The notes: generated by a model not told the origin, from the letters alone. A stretch of DNA of 64,000 bases from Eretmocerus hayati (GCA_029851415.1 CM056743.1:93098501-93162500), one strand, 5' to 3'; counted from the stretch's first letter, positions 44,575-56,764 are shown. Numbers and translations are program-made.

Positions 44575-45255
44575 CTAATCTAAAGTCATGATATTGTTTT
44601 TATAATCATAATCAATATTTATCCCCAAGTGGGTCTTAATTTCACCCATATCTTTCATTCTGAACCTCTTCGTTAACAATCCTTTCATGTAATCAAAGTG
44701 TTTAAGGACTTTACAACAGATCAACAGATCATCTACAAATAGAATTGAGTAAAGTATTCGGCCTTGGATATACATGGTGTACAAACAGTAATCAAAATCA
44801 CTCCTTGTAAATCCTATACCTTGCAAAAATTCATCAACACAGTCATACCATGCTCTTGGACTCTCGGATAGACCATAGAGTGCTCTTTCTTACAAACAAA
44901 CTTTATCTGTTCCATGTTCATAACCTGGAGGTTGTTTAACATGAATTTCTGACTTTATATTCCCATCCAAAAATGCTGTTTCAACATCCATTTGATGAAT
45001 TATCAGTCCATTCTGACAACTATAGGCCAATAAAAGTTTCAAAGTTTGCATTGTGGCTACAGTCGAATATATATCTTCAAGAATTTCTTTCTGTTGGAAA
45101 CCTCTAACAACAAGTCTGGCTTTAAATACTCCATTTGCTTTCAAAGTGTAAATCCATTTCAAATCGAAAGCTTTCTCCCCAGGTGGGAGTTTAACCAGTT
45201 TATACATCTGATTCTTTTCTAGACACTCGACTTCTTTATCCATGGCTTCACACCA
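44575..45255 (-). pseudogene. Copia reverse transcriptase
   Basis: The C-terminal part of the frame 44890-46119 carries KWIYTLKANG, FKARLVVRGFQQ and HQMDVETAFLDG, which holds the first catalytic Asp. The frame 44575-44826 continues with FTRSDFDYCLYT and SILFVDDLLI, the active-site pair (FVDD here instead of the usual YVDD). The join around 44826-44890 is frameshifted, and a stop at 44575 separates it from RNase H. Confidence 0.9.
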
Positions 45256-46270
45256 GGATTTTGATCCCTCACTTCTTATAGCCTCGTTATAGGTAACTGA
45301 ACAATTTGCATTCACATAGTTTACATAGATAACACTATTGTACACACAACAATCGTCAAATAAAGAAGGTTGCTTTTTAGATCTTTCTGATCTTCTCACG
45401 TTCTGCAAATTATTTTTCTCTACTTCAGGACTTTTTCTATTTTCTTCAATATCTGAAATGCTACTTCTGTCATCATGAGTTTCCAAATTTGAACTTTCTG
45501 ATTCATCATCTCCTCTGTATCCCATTAAAGTTACATCCTTTCCTCTTATTCCAACATGTCTAGCTACAACGATTCTGTTATCAATCAGGACTCTATATCC
45601 CACTTTTTCATATCCTACTAGGATTCCTAACCCAGCTCTTCTATCCCATCTAGGATTTCTCTTGACTTCTGGTTCCCTGACAAAAACTTCAATGCTATAT
45701 GAACTTAAGTTACTGATATTTGGTTTTTCACCTATCAAAATTCCATGAGAAGTTTTCACTTCAATAGTATTTGCTAGAGTTGTATTTTTCAAATAAGCAG
45801 CTGTCTTTATAACCTCTGGCCAGTACTTTGGATGCAATCCAGCCTCCAAACATCTACCAGTATCCATGATTGATCTATTGTATCTTTCTGCAGTCCCATT
45901 TAATCCGTGGACGTAAGGGGGGCAGGGCTCTAAGTTCATCCCCTTATTCTTTATGGACTCAAAAATTTGGTTATCCATGTACTTTTTACTATTATCACAC
46001 TTCAAATGTTCAATTCTATTCCCAGTAAGATTCTCTACCAAATTCACATATCTGTTGAAACAATCATAAACTTCACTTTTGAATTGTGTAAACCATAGCA
46101 GCTTTACTATAGTCATCAATAAAAGTTACGAAATACTTGTCACCGTTAAACCCTAGACTACTGTGTGGCCCATTTACGTCTGTATGAACAATTTCTAACA
46201 GCTCTTTGGCTCTCTGGCGATTATTCTCAAAAGGTAGATTATGCATTTTATTTTGGATACACGTTCCACA
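45256..46270 (-). pseudogene. Copia integrase
   Basis: The frame ending at 46119 holds the second catalytic Asp in LKCDNSKKYMDN and the Glu in NGTAERYNRSIMD, followed by the integrase C-terminal domain. The first Asp (HTDVNGP) and a CGTCIQNK zinc-site segment are readable at about 46160-46260 in other frames. The linker before reverse transcriptase is acidic and contains the usual RRSERSKKQP segment. Confidence 0.88.
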
Positions 46271-46612
46271 TTCATCAACTGTGACTCTAATTCATTTGGC
46301 AATCCTTCAACAAGTTTTTCTTTGGATGAAATATTTTAATAATTAAAATTGACATGACCCAAAATTCGATGATATTTTTCTTGGGAAGTCATTGTACCTG
46401 GTTCTCCCTTAGCTACATAATTTGCTTCTCTCTTTATTAAGGTACTACTCATTATATATAAACCATTCTCTCCTACGCGATTGCAATTAATTCATTCGTA
46501 TCTGAATTGAAAATCTTGGATGTCTTCCCTATGAAAACTTTTTTATTCCAATCTATTACTTTGGCATAGCTGATGGGATTCCTATTCATTTCTTTGACGA
46601 ACGATACGTTTT

Positions 46613-47763
46613 TCATATTGATTCGTCCTTTCCTTCGATATTGAAACAACTAACGACATTCCCAATTTGAGTGGCTTCAAGAACTGTTCCATCCCCTATT
46701 TTAACCTCAACTGGCTCTCGTAAATCAATGTAGTTTGAATAATATGGAAGATTATCTATGATGTGGTCAGTACACCCACTGTCGAGTAGCCGATCTATTC
46801 TGTTCCCATCCACTCTAGAGCATGCAAAAATTTCAATCTTCTTATCGGAAAAATTCTCAGATTCATAGGATTCATCAGAATTATTCGTTACCTCTACAAC
46901 AAATGTTCCTGCATTGGTATTATTTTGTCTCTCGCCACTATTATTATTATTCTGTTGGTGATACTGACCGCCACCTGATCCTCGACTATCTCGATTTTGA
47001 TACATACCTCGGCCTCTTCCACGACCATTATAGTAGCCTCGATTGTTCTGTTGTTGATAACCGCCTCCTTGATTTTGGTAGCCGCCTCCTCGCTGTTGAT
47101 AGCCACCACCTTGCTGGTGATTCACCTAATACCCCTGTTGATATTGTTGCTGCAATCCTTCCCGGTTGTAACTTCGGTCCGATCTCTTGTTGGGGCAATG
47201 GAATTTTATATGGCCTGGCTTACCACAGTAGTTGCACGTTCTGATTTCATGGTTCTTCCTCTCTACTTTGAATACATCTGAACTCTGTCTCTGTCCTTTA
47301 TTGTTATCACTTTTCTTTCGAATTTCAAACGTCTTTATTTTAATCTTGACGTATTCCGTTGTCCGATCTTCTGGCTTAAGAACATCTACCAGGTCACCTA
47401 TGTGACTCATTGAACTGGGAAGCGTTTTCGACATGTAGTTCATCTTTTCCTCTTCTTCAACTCTTGCACCAGCTCCTTTCAATTCATTCATCAATTTTTC
47501 AAATTCTGTGAAAAAACTGTTTGATTCTTCAAAATTTTCCAATTTCAAATTTTCTAACCTGTTTCTCACGCAAATTTGCGTCGCCGTTGACTCCTCCAAA
47601 GCTCGTCAAAATTCTTCATTGCGTCAAAAGCCAATTCTTTGTCTTTCACGAATTCCATTCGCTCATTTGATATTGCTCCATATATGTAGTTCATTGCTCT
47701 CAAATTCATGTCATCCCAGTCTTCTTCTTTGTCTACCGACAATCTCGCTCGCCACCTCATCAC
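46613..47763 (-). pseudogene. Copia gag and protease, with a Gly/Gln/Arg-rich insert
   Basis: The frame 47566-47763 gives the gag N-terminal segment (NYIYGAISNE, FDELWRS). 47126-47599 continues with the helical body and the zinc knuckle CNYCGKPGHIKFHC. 46613-47125, in the same frame but after a single in-frame TAG, starts with repeated GGGYQ units and RGRGRG, then reaches the protease active site LLDSGCTDH. The RGG-like tail may bind RNA. A frameshift at about 47590 and the TAG are the visible breaks. The usual gag N-terminus upstream of 47763 is missing. Confidence 0.85.
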
Positions 47764-48704
47764 ATTTTTTCATCTTCGAAATAGATATTTACGATACAAA
47801 GGGGAAAAGTGCCATTTTCGGCACGGCGTGAAGTTAGCGCCCGAGCGCTTGCGCGAGGGAGCTAAACGCCGTGCCAACGAGTGGCATTTTTGCCCCGTGT
47901 ATCGTATTCTATTTTTTAGCACATGTGCCTCTATACGTTTTGGAGGGAGCGGGGTGGTACGGGGGGGGGTCAAGGGGGGGTTTGGGGGCGGCAGCCCCCC
48001 GACTGAAAGAAAATACTCCGTTAGTGCCTCAAAATCCGTATCTACTATCATCATCTGCTTGCATCATACGCGAGCATGTGAACTAGAGATGTAAACAATG
48101 CGACCGCGCGACGCGAAGCAGAAGACACGACCTGCAGAATATGACTGTGCAGAAGACGCATGAAGCTCGCGACTCCTCGCGAGACAAGCAGTGCAGTGCT
48201 CATAAGTCATGTTCGATTTATCGTAACACTAACACAATAGTGATTCCTGAGATTTTGGTGCTTCGCGATGTGATATTCCGACCATTTGCGAGTGCCTGCA
48301 CATCCTTATGCACTGCATCAAACGCGCGCATTATCGGCAATGAGTCACTCGTGGCCAACTTCGCACCGTGCATTAAAATAGGCGACTAATCTGTGCAAAT
48401 CACTTGGTGTTTACTTGCTTCCCGGAGCTTCTTTTCGATCGACAGGAGCTTCTGAATGTGTTTTTCATTATAATTTTGCATGACGATTTTCATGCCAGTG
48501 ATTTTGACGTTAGAAATCAGCCAGTGAAGCATCTCCGATAAAGTCAATTCCACGGCCACGGCGGCCATTGACCGTGTCGTAAAGTGCTACTTTTGCTTCA
48601 TGCTAAGCGTGCGTAAAGATAGGCTAAAGGGCACAGCATGATTCTCTTCTTCCATCATGCATAATCTTTTCCATCAAAAATTGGTATTTTAAAATCGTCT
48701 ATCT
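47764..48704. other. Non-coding block between Copia gag and 5' LTR, with a hairpin and G-rich sequence
   Basis: Longer than a typical Copia leader and interrupting gag, so it may contain a further insertion. It holds the hairpin at 47790-47906, a G-rich stretch 47941-48000, and a 60-codon minus frame (48386-48568) without recognisable domain. Confidence 0.5.
47790..47906. repeat. 117-bp inverted-repeat hairpin (MITE-like)
   Basis: TACGATACAAAGGGG at the left pairs imperfectly with CCCCGTGTATCGTA at the right. AAGTGCCATTTTCGGCACGGCGT pairs with ACGCCGTGCCAACGAGTGGCATTTT, apart from small bulges. The inner loop is GC-rich. No target duplication was evident. Confidence 0.65.
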
Positions 48705-48993
48705 TCGAAGGGTTGATGAGGGGCACAAGACTGGGACTAAATACTTTCATAATAAATAAATGTGTATCTTCAATCAACAACAATACAGTATGTTACATAT
48801 TGCCGGCTTGGCTCTTCTAGCTCAAGTAGTTGCTCTCCCTTCTCTCTCCAGCTTCGCTGCTGCGCGCACCACACTCATACATACACACATAAGTAGACTC
48901 ATATTCGAGCCTGCAGGGGGCACCACGCATCAGCCACTTATCCTGGCAGACGACACATATAGTCATACAGGATAAATTGACTCACAATTCAAC
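48705..48993 (-). repeat. Copia 5' LTR
   Basis: 289 bp partner of 43452-43740. On the minus strand it begins TTGAATTGTGAG, preceded by TG, and ends in CATCAACCCTTCGA. Confidence 0.88.
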
Positions 48994-49340
48994 ATTGATA
49001 TCGACCAATTGATTCAAAATGCCGGAAAAGTATGCCGTTTGGTCATTGAAAGTGAGATAAATGAGTTGTAGAGGAAGATATGAGGAATATATTAATATTA
49101 ATCGGGAAATTCCCATATATTTTGAGTCATTCTAAGCATCTTGGAGAGATTCGGGGTATCTAAACTGAGAATTTCTCAACGATTTCTGTCATTTGGTTGA
49201 GACGGAATTTCGATAAAAACAGTGTCAATATAATCAATCTGGAGTTTTTGGTGAAAATTTTGATTCTTCCAGGAATTCGAGTTCTATAGAGATTAGATAG
49301 ATATTTGGTATCAACCAATCGATAGATTATGCCAAGGGAA

Positions 49341-49829
49341 GTATACTTTAGGTTACCTAAAATCCCGTGGGATTCTGTTACAAGGAGATATTATGTATTG
49401 AAAGACGAAATTTCATCAAATTTTCTCTCGAAAGCCCATGATTCAAATTTGACTGGAAGGTGAGAGCTGCCAAATCACTGGTCTCATCTTTGAGACCAGT
49501 GACCCCACAACTCATAGGAAGGCAAAAATCGATCTAGTGGAGTGTAAAAGAGAAAGTGTTCAGGGAAAAAAACAACATACAAACACACATACACACAAAT
49601 GCAGAGAGTGGGAGAGTTGAGTCTCTCATTGGTTTAGGGAGCTCCAGGGGGGAAAATTGTTACCTACAATCGATAGATTATGGCGAGAAGAGTGAGGAGA
49701 TATAGGTCTCATCCAGATGGAAGGAGATTCTGAGAGGAAAATGTTGGTTCGAATGGAACATTGAGCAAAAACTTTGCTGTACCAAAAACAACCCTTTCTC
49801 CTTAGAGAAAGCAAAAGGGGTAAAGGAAG
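49341..49829. other. Unassigned stretch with a small perfect hairpin at 49477-49504
   Basis: CACTGGTCTCA and TGAGACCAGTG form an 11-bp stem around a short TCTT loop. A CACACA-rich tract lies at 49575-49602. No gene is supported. Confidence 0.4.
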
Positions 49830-50285
49830 GAATTTAACTTTTATACCCCGGGTGCCTGGCTTTCACCTTCACCCCGGCTTGCCCCCATGGGTGCGGGGCA
49901 GGGATACGCCCTGCCAGCGCGTCGGTTTGGAGGGTGGCCAACACCGAGCCAGGCTCGATGATGACTCGGCCCTCCTCCCCGACTACCGAATTCTGGGCTC
50001 AGCCCCCAGCACAAGGCCGATGCCCACCCCTCGGTGGGGGGTTTGGGACTCGTCTAGGCTTCCTGAGAGCCCAGGGAGTCCCTCGGGATGATGGATGAGT
50101 CTTTCGGGCTCGCATTGTTATCGCCCGAGGGCGATCCCAATTTGAGTCCCTAGACTCATCCACTCCCGTGGTGCCGGATGGAGATGTGCGGTCTCCCCGC
50201 TCCGGCGGGCGGTAACTGGGGCCGGGGGGTCGTCACACCCCAGGGATGAGGCGCCATGCCCCAACCCCCCTTGCGGTTGCAAAAG
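49830..50285. repeat. GC-rich block of unknown origin
   Basis: An abrupt compositional island (for example CCCCGGCTTGCCCCCATGG and GGGGTTTGGGACTCG) within AT-rich DNA. It may be the leader of a non-LTR element or another mobile fragment. Frames such as 49774-50091 have no recognisable motif. Confidence 0.35.
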
Positions 50286-50299
50286 GGGTCAAATGGAAT

Positions 50300-50820
50300 T
50301 TTCCGCCAGAAATTCAGGAACAATGCGCTTGATTCGAGTTTTACGAGGACACTTCTCTGTTTATCGTTCTAAGATCTTCCAATTTGTATTCTAGTGTTTT
50401 TTCTCAGAAATGCGTCATTTCTGGAAAACTGACCTTGCAAGATGTGGGAACAGTACTCTCAAACCTGTCTTGGCGTGTCACTCGAAATTAATGATGCGCT
50501 TGATCGGAATTCTACAGAATAACTCGTTTGTTCACCTTTTCCAGATCTCTCAATTTGTATGCAGATATTTTTCCTCAGAAATGCATCATTTCTGAGATAC
50601 TGGCCTTGCAAGATATGGAAACGGTAGTTTCGATATGCTGCAAGGCCAGTATCTCTTATCTGACGTATTTCTGAGAAAAAAAATTGGGATACAAATCGAA
50701 GAATCTCAAAAGGATGAACAAAGCAGTATTCCTGTGAGATTTCAATTGAGCGCATCCTTCTCGAACTACACGCCAAGATAAGTTCGAAACGACCGTTTCC
50801 ACATTTTGCAAGGACAGCCT
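50300..50820. repeat. Local repeat cluster: two direct units and one inverted unit of ~160 bp
   Basis: CTCAGAAATGCGTCATTTCTG (50403) recurs as CTCAGAAATGCATCATTTCTG (50575). GATACTGGCCTTGCA at 50597 is answered by TGCAAGGCCAGTATC at 50638, beginning an inverted copy that runs to about 50815. It forms a hairpin of about 180-bp arms. Confidence 0.75.
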
Positions 50821-51289
50821 CTACAAGATGCTTTTTTCAGAATGGCCTCATCTTCATTTGCAGCCAAACTGCAGATGTATAAATGGAAGTGAAAGTTTTC
50901 GTAAATTTCTAACTTTTGATCAGCATCTATTACTCTCGAGATGAAAGATAGAGATCATTAAAAGCACTGAAAAGTTAGCATTTTTCTTGTTCTTCGAGAT
51001 GCTTCTTTCAGAATTGTGTTCCGATGCATGAAGTCTGAGATATGGCTTTTCGAAGTGAGGCTGAACGTGCGTTCATCGTTCACGAATTTATGAGTGGTAG
51101 TGTAGAATGCCAATCTCAACGTTATCCCAATCTACGCTGGAAACGCTTCCACATGAACATATGGTGGGCACTGGAGCACGATGAACATATGCGACCTAAA
51201 AATGAATTGTTTGAAAAATTCATAGCTCCGGTTTGAACAAATGCACAATGCCCACCTAGGACGGAAAATTTTTGGGGAAATACCCTCTA
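50821..51289. other. AT-rich stretch; only the short dispersed repeat at 51145-51275
   Basis: Carries the inverted partner of 42595-42700. The 64-codon frame 51042-51236 is not recognised. Confidence 0.4.
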
Positions 51290-51302
51290 CACATCAGTGT
51301 GG

Positions 51303-53890
51303 TCACCTCGCTGGAGGCCATCGGACAACAAAAGGTCTACCGGAGACCGGACTATTATCTGCGGTGAAGAAGACAGACAGGGGAACTTGCACGTTGGTAA
51401 CAAACCGAACTCGGCAAAAGTCCAGGACAGTACTGGGCTCATCGCGGAACGAACGAGGAAACGAGAAAGAGAGATGTGAATCTTCATGTCGAACCCGGAG
51501 AGTCTCGGTAGTGTATGCCCTCATAAACCGAAGGCCATATAGGGACTTGTTCACTTTCTTTGTTACTTGATTGATATGTGGTTTCCAAGACAATTCACAA
51601 TCTAATGTCACGCCGAGACTCACGACAGTGTCACTGAATGGGATGAAAACTCCGTCCTGTACCTCAACCCCCGGTAAATCCATTCTTTTCAGATCCGCGG
51701 TGTTCCTGTCGGATGTGAAAAATATTGCTTTGGTTTTACCGGCGTTGAGGCGCAAGCCAGAGCTCTGCGCCCACTCAGCAACAAGCCTTCCGACTTCTCT
51801 CAGCCGAGCAATTCCCACTCTGATGTTCTCTTTCTCGACTTGGAGATAGATTTAGAGGTCATCTGCATAAAATAGATGACTTACCGACTTTCCATTAAGT
51901 AGCTCAGGTAGATCATTGACATATAAGCTAAAGAGTAATGGACCGAGAACAGACCCCTGTGGTACACCCAGATTGGTTGTGAGCCAATCAGAATTCCCAT
52001 TTTTTGAAGTCACTATTTGGGCGCGACCTTCTAGGTATGATTTCAACCACAGTAGAGCTGATCTCGAGAAACCAAGATGTCTGAGTTTACTTAATAGCTT
52101 TGATGGTGAAATTGTGTCAAAAGCTTTGCTGAAGTCAAACAGTAGTAACAAGGTGATCTTCTTCCTGTCAATTCCGACTCTGATGTCATCAGTCAGCTTC
52201 AACAAGGCAGTCTGAGTACTATGATGTTTTTTGGAACCAGTTTGGAAGCCATCGAACAAATTTTTACTGTTAAGATACTCCGTGATTTGGTCATGTGCAA
52301 TCTTCTCCAGAACCTTGGACAAGAAGCACAGCAGTGCAATGGGACGGAAGTCCGTGACCGCTGCTGGAGCTGCGGTCTTCTTTAGAGCAATCAGCTGCGC
52401 TTGCTTCCAAGCCTCGGGAAAAATGCTGTGAGCGAAAGAGGAGTTAAAAATGTGTACTATAAGATCACCTCAGGCCGGAAGAGCCTTCGCGATCACGCTT
52501 TGGGGGACCCCATCTGCCCCACGAGCCTGCGAGGAGAAGTGTTTTATAGGAAGGACTACATCACTGAAATTTGTGGGCTTAAATTTGAAGCCTCCGTCTG
52601 GGGCAGACATTATTTCATCCATTGCTTTTCCAATATCCTCATCAGGTGAGATGGAGACTCCCGCAAAGTGAGCGTTCAACTCGTCCGGTGTGAAGCCATG
52701 TAGTTCCTCCTCTTTGCTCTGCGGCAAGAGGCCGAGGTTGCGCATTTCCTTCCATATGTTCTTATTCAGGTCAAGAGCGTCTGAGAGATGACTTTGAAGG
52801 AATAAGGTACGCTCTTGTTCTAAGCGCACGTCGACCTCTTCACTGAGCTGAAAATACTCGTTCTGAAGCTCAGGGCACTTGCGTAGGTTGTGCTGATCGC
52901 GCTCCCAACGCCTACGTGCCGCATTTCGCTTCATCATGAGCACCTTCAACTCGGGACCAATCTAAGGAGCATCGCCTTTGCGAGGACATATCGTTTTTTC
53001 CGGAGCTAACTCATGAATGACTATTTTCAAATTTTCATTCAGACAATTTACTGCGTCTTCCAGGCTGGTCTCATGGCGTTGTAGAGCAGTCCAGTCACAG
53101 CGTAGCAGGCGGTTATTCAGTTGCTCCGGGTTGATGCTACGGAAATTACGCCATTTGAAAGACTCTTTTGGAGGAGCAGGGGTAAAAACGTTGATCGTAA
53201 CATCTATAACCGCGTGCCTGCCGAAACTAGGCAGTACTCTATCTTGGTAGTCGATAATGGTGTCATTGTCATCTGTATAAATGTGGTCAATCTATGTGTA
53301 GGAAGAATCTGAGGGATGGTGGTGAGTCGCACCATGCTAAACGATCCGTAAGGATAGTTCTTCTGTCAGTTCAGTCAGTGTTCTTGTGTCAGGATGAGTA
53401 ATATTTAACAGGTTCGCGTTCAGATCCCCCATGATGATCTTGTGACTGTAATCACCACACAATCGGCGCAATGAGCTCAAAAACGCACCGTCCTTTTGTA
53501 TGGCGATTCTAGGAGGTCTGTATATTACTCCAACAAGAATTGGAGTAGAGTTGTCTTGCTGTACGCCGCAGAATAGGAATTCAGGGGCACCAGGTTTTCC
53601 TGGACCATTTGTGTTCGACGAAACCAAATATTTAACTTTAAAATCGTTGCGTACGTATAGGACAACTCGACCCCCCTCCCTGTTTCGGTCCTGTCGGAGG
53701 ATTGAAAACCCCGGGATCCGAACTAGGCTGTCATCCACATTCTCATACAGTTTTGACTCAGCCCCCCCCCCCCCAAAAATATGGTAAGAAGGTTCGTACG
53801 CAAGGAGTAGGCGGAGGTGTTCGATCTTTTTCGTCAGAGAGTTGATATTGACGAAACCCGCCTTCAGAGAGCTACCACTCCCACGGGGCT
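51303..53890 (-). pseudogene. LINE ORF2: endonuclease and reverse transcriptase
   Basis: The endonuclease starts near 53880 (FVNINSLTKKIEHLR). It is broken by a C/G homopolymer at about 53762-53774 and continues in 53337-53738 with LVRIPGF, REGGRVVLYV, GVIYRPP and MGDLNAN. The segment TWIDHIYTD lies further left in a shifted frame. Reverse transcriptase occupies one frame from 52949 to about 51490, with an in-frame TGA at about 52470 and TAA at 51852. It shows DFRPIAL, LLLFDFSKAFDTIS, GVPQGSVLGPLLFSLYVND and LFYADDL, then GLRLNAGKTKAI and LGVTLD. Without the stops it would nick and copy target DNA. Confidence 0.9.
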
Positions 53891-53909
53891 CTCCAGCAGT
53901 TGGATTCAG

Positions 53910-54605
53910 TCAGGAAGCTCTCGCAAGCTCTGATGTCGAATCAACACCCGGATCAACACCCGGATCCACGATGGTAGGGGTATTTTGGGTGCTGTCCAAA
54001 GCTTGGCGCATATGCCTTGGAAACGATTTACTTGCTGTTTGGATGACATGCAGATCTACTATGGACTCAAACGCGTGCGCCCGCTCCCCATTTCTTCGCC
54101 GGACCCAGAAACGTCCACCGTTGTGCCAAACATATCTGAAGCCCAGTTCCCGCGCTAAAGGCCTAAGACGCAAATATTCCTCATATCTGTCGCGGGGAAG
54201 CATTTCATTCACAAGAATTCTTCTGTCCGGCGCAAGGGTTTTGGTACCAGGGTCCAGTAGAGAGGGCTCGATGTCACGAGCCGTGGAATAGTTATGGGTT
54301 AGCGAGCGCTTGGCTCGGATCACATCCCTGACTATACGGTTATTTTATATACTTAGACAAAGTACGATTGGATGTATTTCAATCGAATCCAATCGAACTT
54401 TTGCAGCAGGGTCCCATGGGATTTTTTCTTGCAGATTTACCGTCTGGATGTCGTAAGGAATCAACTTATTGAGGAGGGTCAATAGCGTTCCACGGTCACT
54501 GAGGCTCTCCTGATCCAGGCGTTTGATTGAGCTCGCGGAACTCTGACTCACCATCAATCTTGCTATTGCCATGTAGCGGGAATCTCGAGAGATCACTGCA
54601 TTCAT
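53910..54605 (-). pseudogene. LINE ORF1 C-terminal remnants
   Basis: The frame 53910-54323 contains ILVNEMLPRDRYEEYLRLRPLAR cut here to its key part NEMLPRDRYEEYL, then ELGFRYVWHNGGRFWVRR, which resembles the conserved C-terminal domain of CR1/Jockey-type ORF1 proteins. The frame 54345-54605 supplies an upstream piece (LTLLNKLIPYDIQTVNL). ORF1 proteins bind element RNA. The two pieces are separated by a stop near 54340, and the N-terminus is absent. Confidence 0.65.
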
Positions 54606-54610
54606 CGGTC

Positions 54611-55139
54611 CACCCAGATGAGGCCTATCTCATGTGGGGGATCACCAATCCGTTTTTTACTACGGACCATCTCGCTGATCAAGAGCTACAGCTCAACTTT
54701 GGCGTCTAAACAGAAGCTTATGCTCGACTTCGGCATGATTACGAGGAATCCTTTCTCTCTCGGCGCGACTAAACCATTCCCTACCCAATATGGTTGCCTA
54801 TCTAGACTTCATCTTGGCGTATTCTTGATGAGAACAAATATCTCAGAGTCAAATAATTCCGGGGAAATATAGCAAGGATGGGGATGCAGGATTCTCAATC
54901 CCCCTCTATTCACGGTGACCTCTACCAAACTGAGCATGCAATGGATGAAGGTGGGGTAGAGAGTTGCGTATCCGCCACGGCTGACCGCTACATCGTTGAA
55001 CGATTCACCATCTCGCTAGGTGTTACGCTGGGTACACAAAATCACAAATCTTCGAGTTCAGATCGCATCATGAGCGGCAAATTGGAACCAAGTATCTGCG
55101 GCGTCAAGAGATCAATACCCTCTTGGGGAATACTCAACA
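54611..55139. other. Unassigned stretch
   Basis: Short frames only; no repeat or motif recognised. Confidence 0.35.
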
Positions 55140-55580
55140 CAAGCTGTCGAATGAGCACCCATACGGCGTGGTGCGCGTTGATCGGGTAGTGATACGCGCG
55201 GTGCGTTCGCAGGGTGCTACGGGCTCGGGGCGTATGATGATGTTCAACGTGTACTCTTCGAGTGCTGTCCAACGAGTACCCATACGATGGGGTTGACTCC
55301 CATCAAGTGGTCCCGCGCGCGGTAGCTCCGCAGGGTGCCACGGGAGCGAGGCGTGCGATGACGTTCGAAGATGTTTTCGTTGGACGCTGTGCAACGAGGA
55401 CAAACACGCTGCGGCTAGCGTCGTTTGGGAGTTCAATGGCGTGGGTCCAATAAGCGTGCGGGCGGCAAAGCGCGCGGTTGCGTTTCGGACAGTACTCGTT
55501 GAGTGGTTCCAAACGAGTATCAACACAGCTGAGCTGGGATCAACCGAGTCACTGAGCGCTTCCGAGAAGCAAGGCACGGC
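55140..55580. repeat. Imperfect minisatellite, ~119-125-bp unit, about 3.5 copies
   Basis: Unit starts can be taken at GAGCACCCATACGGCG (55151), GAGTACCCATACGATG (55276), GAGGACAAACACGCTG (55398) and GAGTATCAACACAGCT (55517). CGCAGGGTGCTACGGG (55208) and CGCAGGGTGCCACGGG (55330) confirm a ~122-bp period. Frames 55134-55577 and 55262-55512 are products of the repeat. Confidence 0.75.
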
Positions 55581-56546
55581 CCAAGGACCCGGGGTGGATC
55601 AGTCACCTTTGTGACAAGCGCAATTGCATATGAGCACGCGGTATCACACGCCAAATCAATTCAATCGTCGGCGTAAGCCGGCGGTTCGATCTGCGCATCC
55701 TGTCCGCGGTATCCCGTCACGCAACTTACTCTCACGCGCGCATTGTGCCCGCAACTTTCCAATGCGCTCACTGGCAAAAATCGAGATCCTGGCAGGATCA
55801 CTATGTAACGAGGCAGGATGCACCGCTTAAAATGCTGAAGGCCCGCGTCACCCAATTCATCATATAGCCAGATCAGGGCAGGGCAAGGTTCCATGCGCCA
55901 CGGAGAGCGGGACGGTGGCGGAATCAGGAGCTTACCTGAGGAACGCGAAAGACTCAGGATCGCGGACACATAATTTTTCACTTCGAAATCATCACTCTCG
56001 ATTCATGAGAAAAATAGTCCATTATCAGTTTGAGAGCACAATTTTACAAGCTTCTCCATCCCTATTGGGTCACCACTCCCGTAGCCCTATAGCTCGATCA
56101 CATTGTTCGTACACAGTGGAGATACCACTATATTAAGGCGAGTCAGAGTTACGCAGATTATAAAGAAAACAAAGTTGAAGTGACGCCCAGGTGATGGCGC
56201 TACCAGTGTTGCATTAGCAATTATTTTGCGAGGATGACAGAGCAATGGCCCTGCAGAAGAAAGGAGCAGATGGAGCGCAATTATTAATTCCAATTGATTT
56301 CTCCAATTTTCTCGACGCTCTACAACGCTCTACTGTGAACCACCTGTGCTCTACAGCTTCGCGTGGCCTTGCATATTCGCGGTGCGCACGGTGAGGAGGT
56401 GTAATGGATTATCTTTACGAAATTTTTCCACGCAATTATTGAATTCGATGTAACCATTCACTTTCGCATCGATTTTGATTGCCCGGACATTATCCAACGA
56501 ATCTGTGATGATTCGCTCGTTGAGTGTTGGAGGTTATGTCGTTCGG
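55581..56546. other. Unassigned stretch
   Basis: Frames up to 106 codons (55661-55981) have no recognisable content. No inverted repeat was noticed until 56547. Confidence 0.35.
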
Positions 56547-56554
56547 GGTAAATG

Positions 56555-56764
56555 CATAGACATAGAAGTATAGACTGCCGGTCCCGTATCTTCGTCGTTG
56601 ACATCGAGGCTCCCCAATGAGAGTAAGAGAGACGCAACATAGGAATCGCATGTTGAAAGCGTGCGCCTTGGAGCATGCCGTCTCTCTCACTCTCACGCAA
56701 AGGCCTATCTCTCGATGACAACGGCGAGTATACGGGACCAGCAGTCTATACTTCTATATCTATG
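56555..56764. mobile_element. 210-bp MITE with perfect 8-bp target duplication
   Basis: GGTAAATG flanks both sides (56547-56554 and 56765-56772). The termini CATAGACATAGAAGTATAGA and, on the other strand, CATAGATATAGAAGTATAGA continue as inverted repeats through GGTCCCGTAT and GAGAGAGACG for about 90 bp, leaving a short loop. An 8-bp duplication fits hAT- or P-like superfamilies. It has no coding capacity. Confidence 0.88.

Larger units (their letters stand above)
43452..48993 (-). mobile_element. Copia LTR retrotransposon, minus strand, decayed
   Basis: Two 289-bp direct repeats (43452-43740 and 48705-48993, about 4% different) flank a Copia-order body read leftward: gag, protease, integrase, reverse transcriptase, RNase H. 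A purine run (AAGGAGGCGGG on the minus strand) sits next to the 3' LTR as polypurine tract. No clean target duplication lies immediately outside the repeats. A shared TTGAT occurs 13 bp left of the left LTR and one base right of the other, so the left end may be rearranged. Confidence 0.9.
51290..54610 (-). mobile_element. Non-LTR retrotransposon (CR1/Jockey-type), two ORFs, broken
   Basis: Read leftward: ORF1 remnants (53910-54605), then an apurinic-type endonuclease (about 52960-53890), then reverse transcriptase (51490-52950). Sequence similarity to reverse transcriptase fades left of about 51490, so the 3' end is truncated or replaced. No poly-A or target duplication was identified. Confidence 0.85.
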
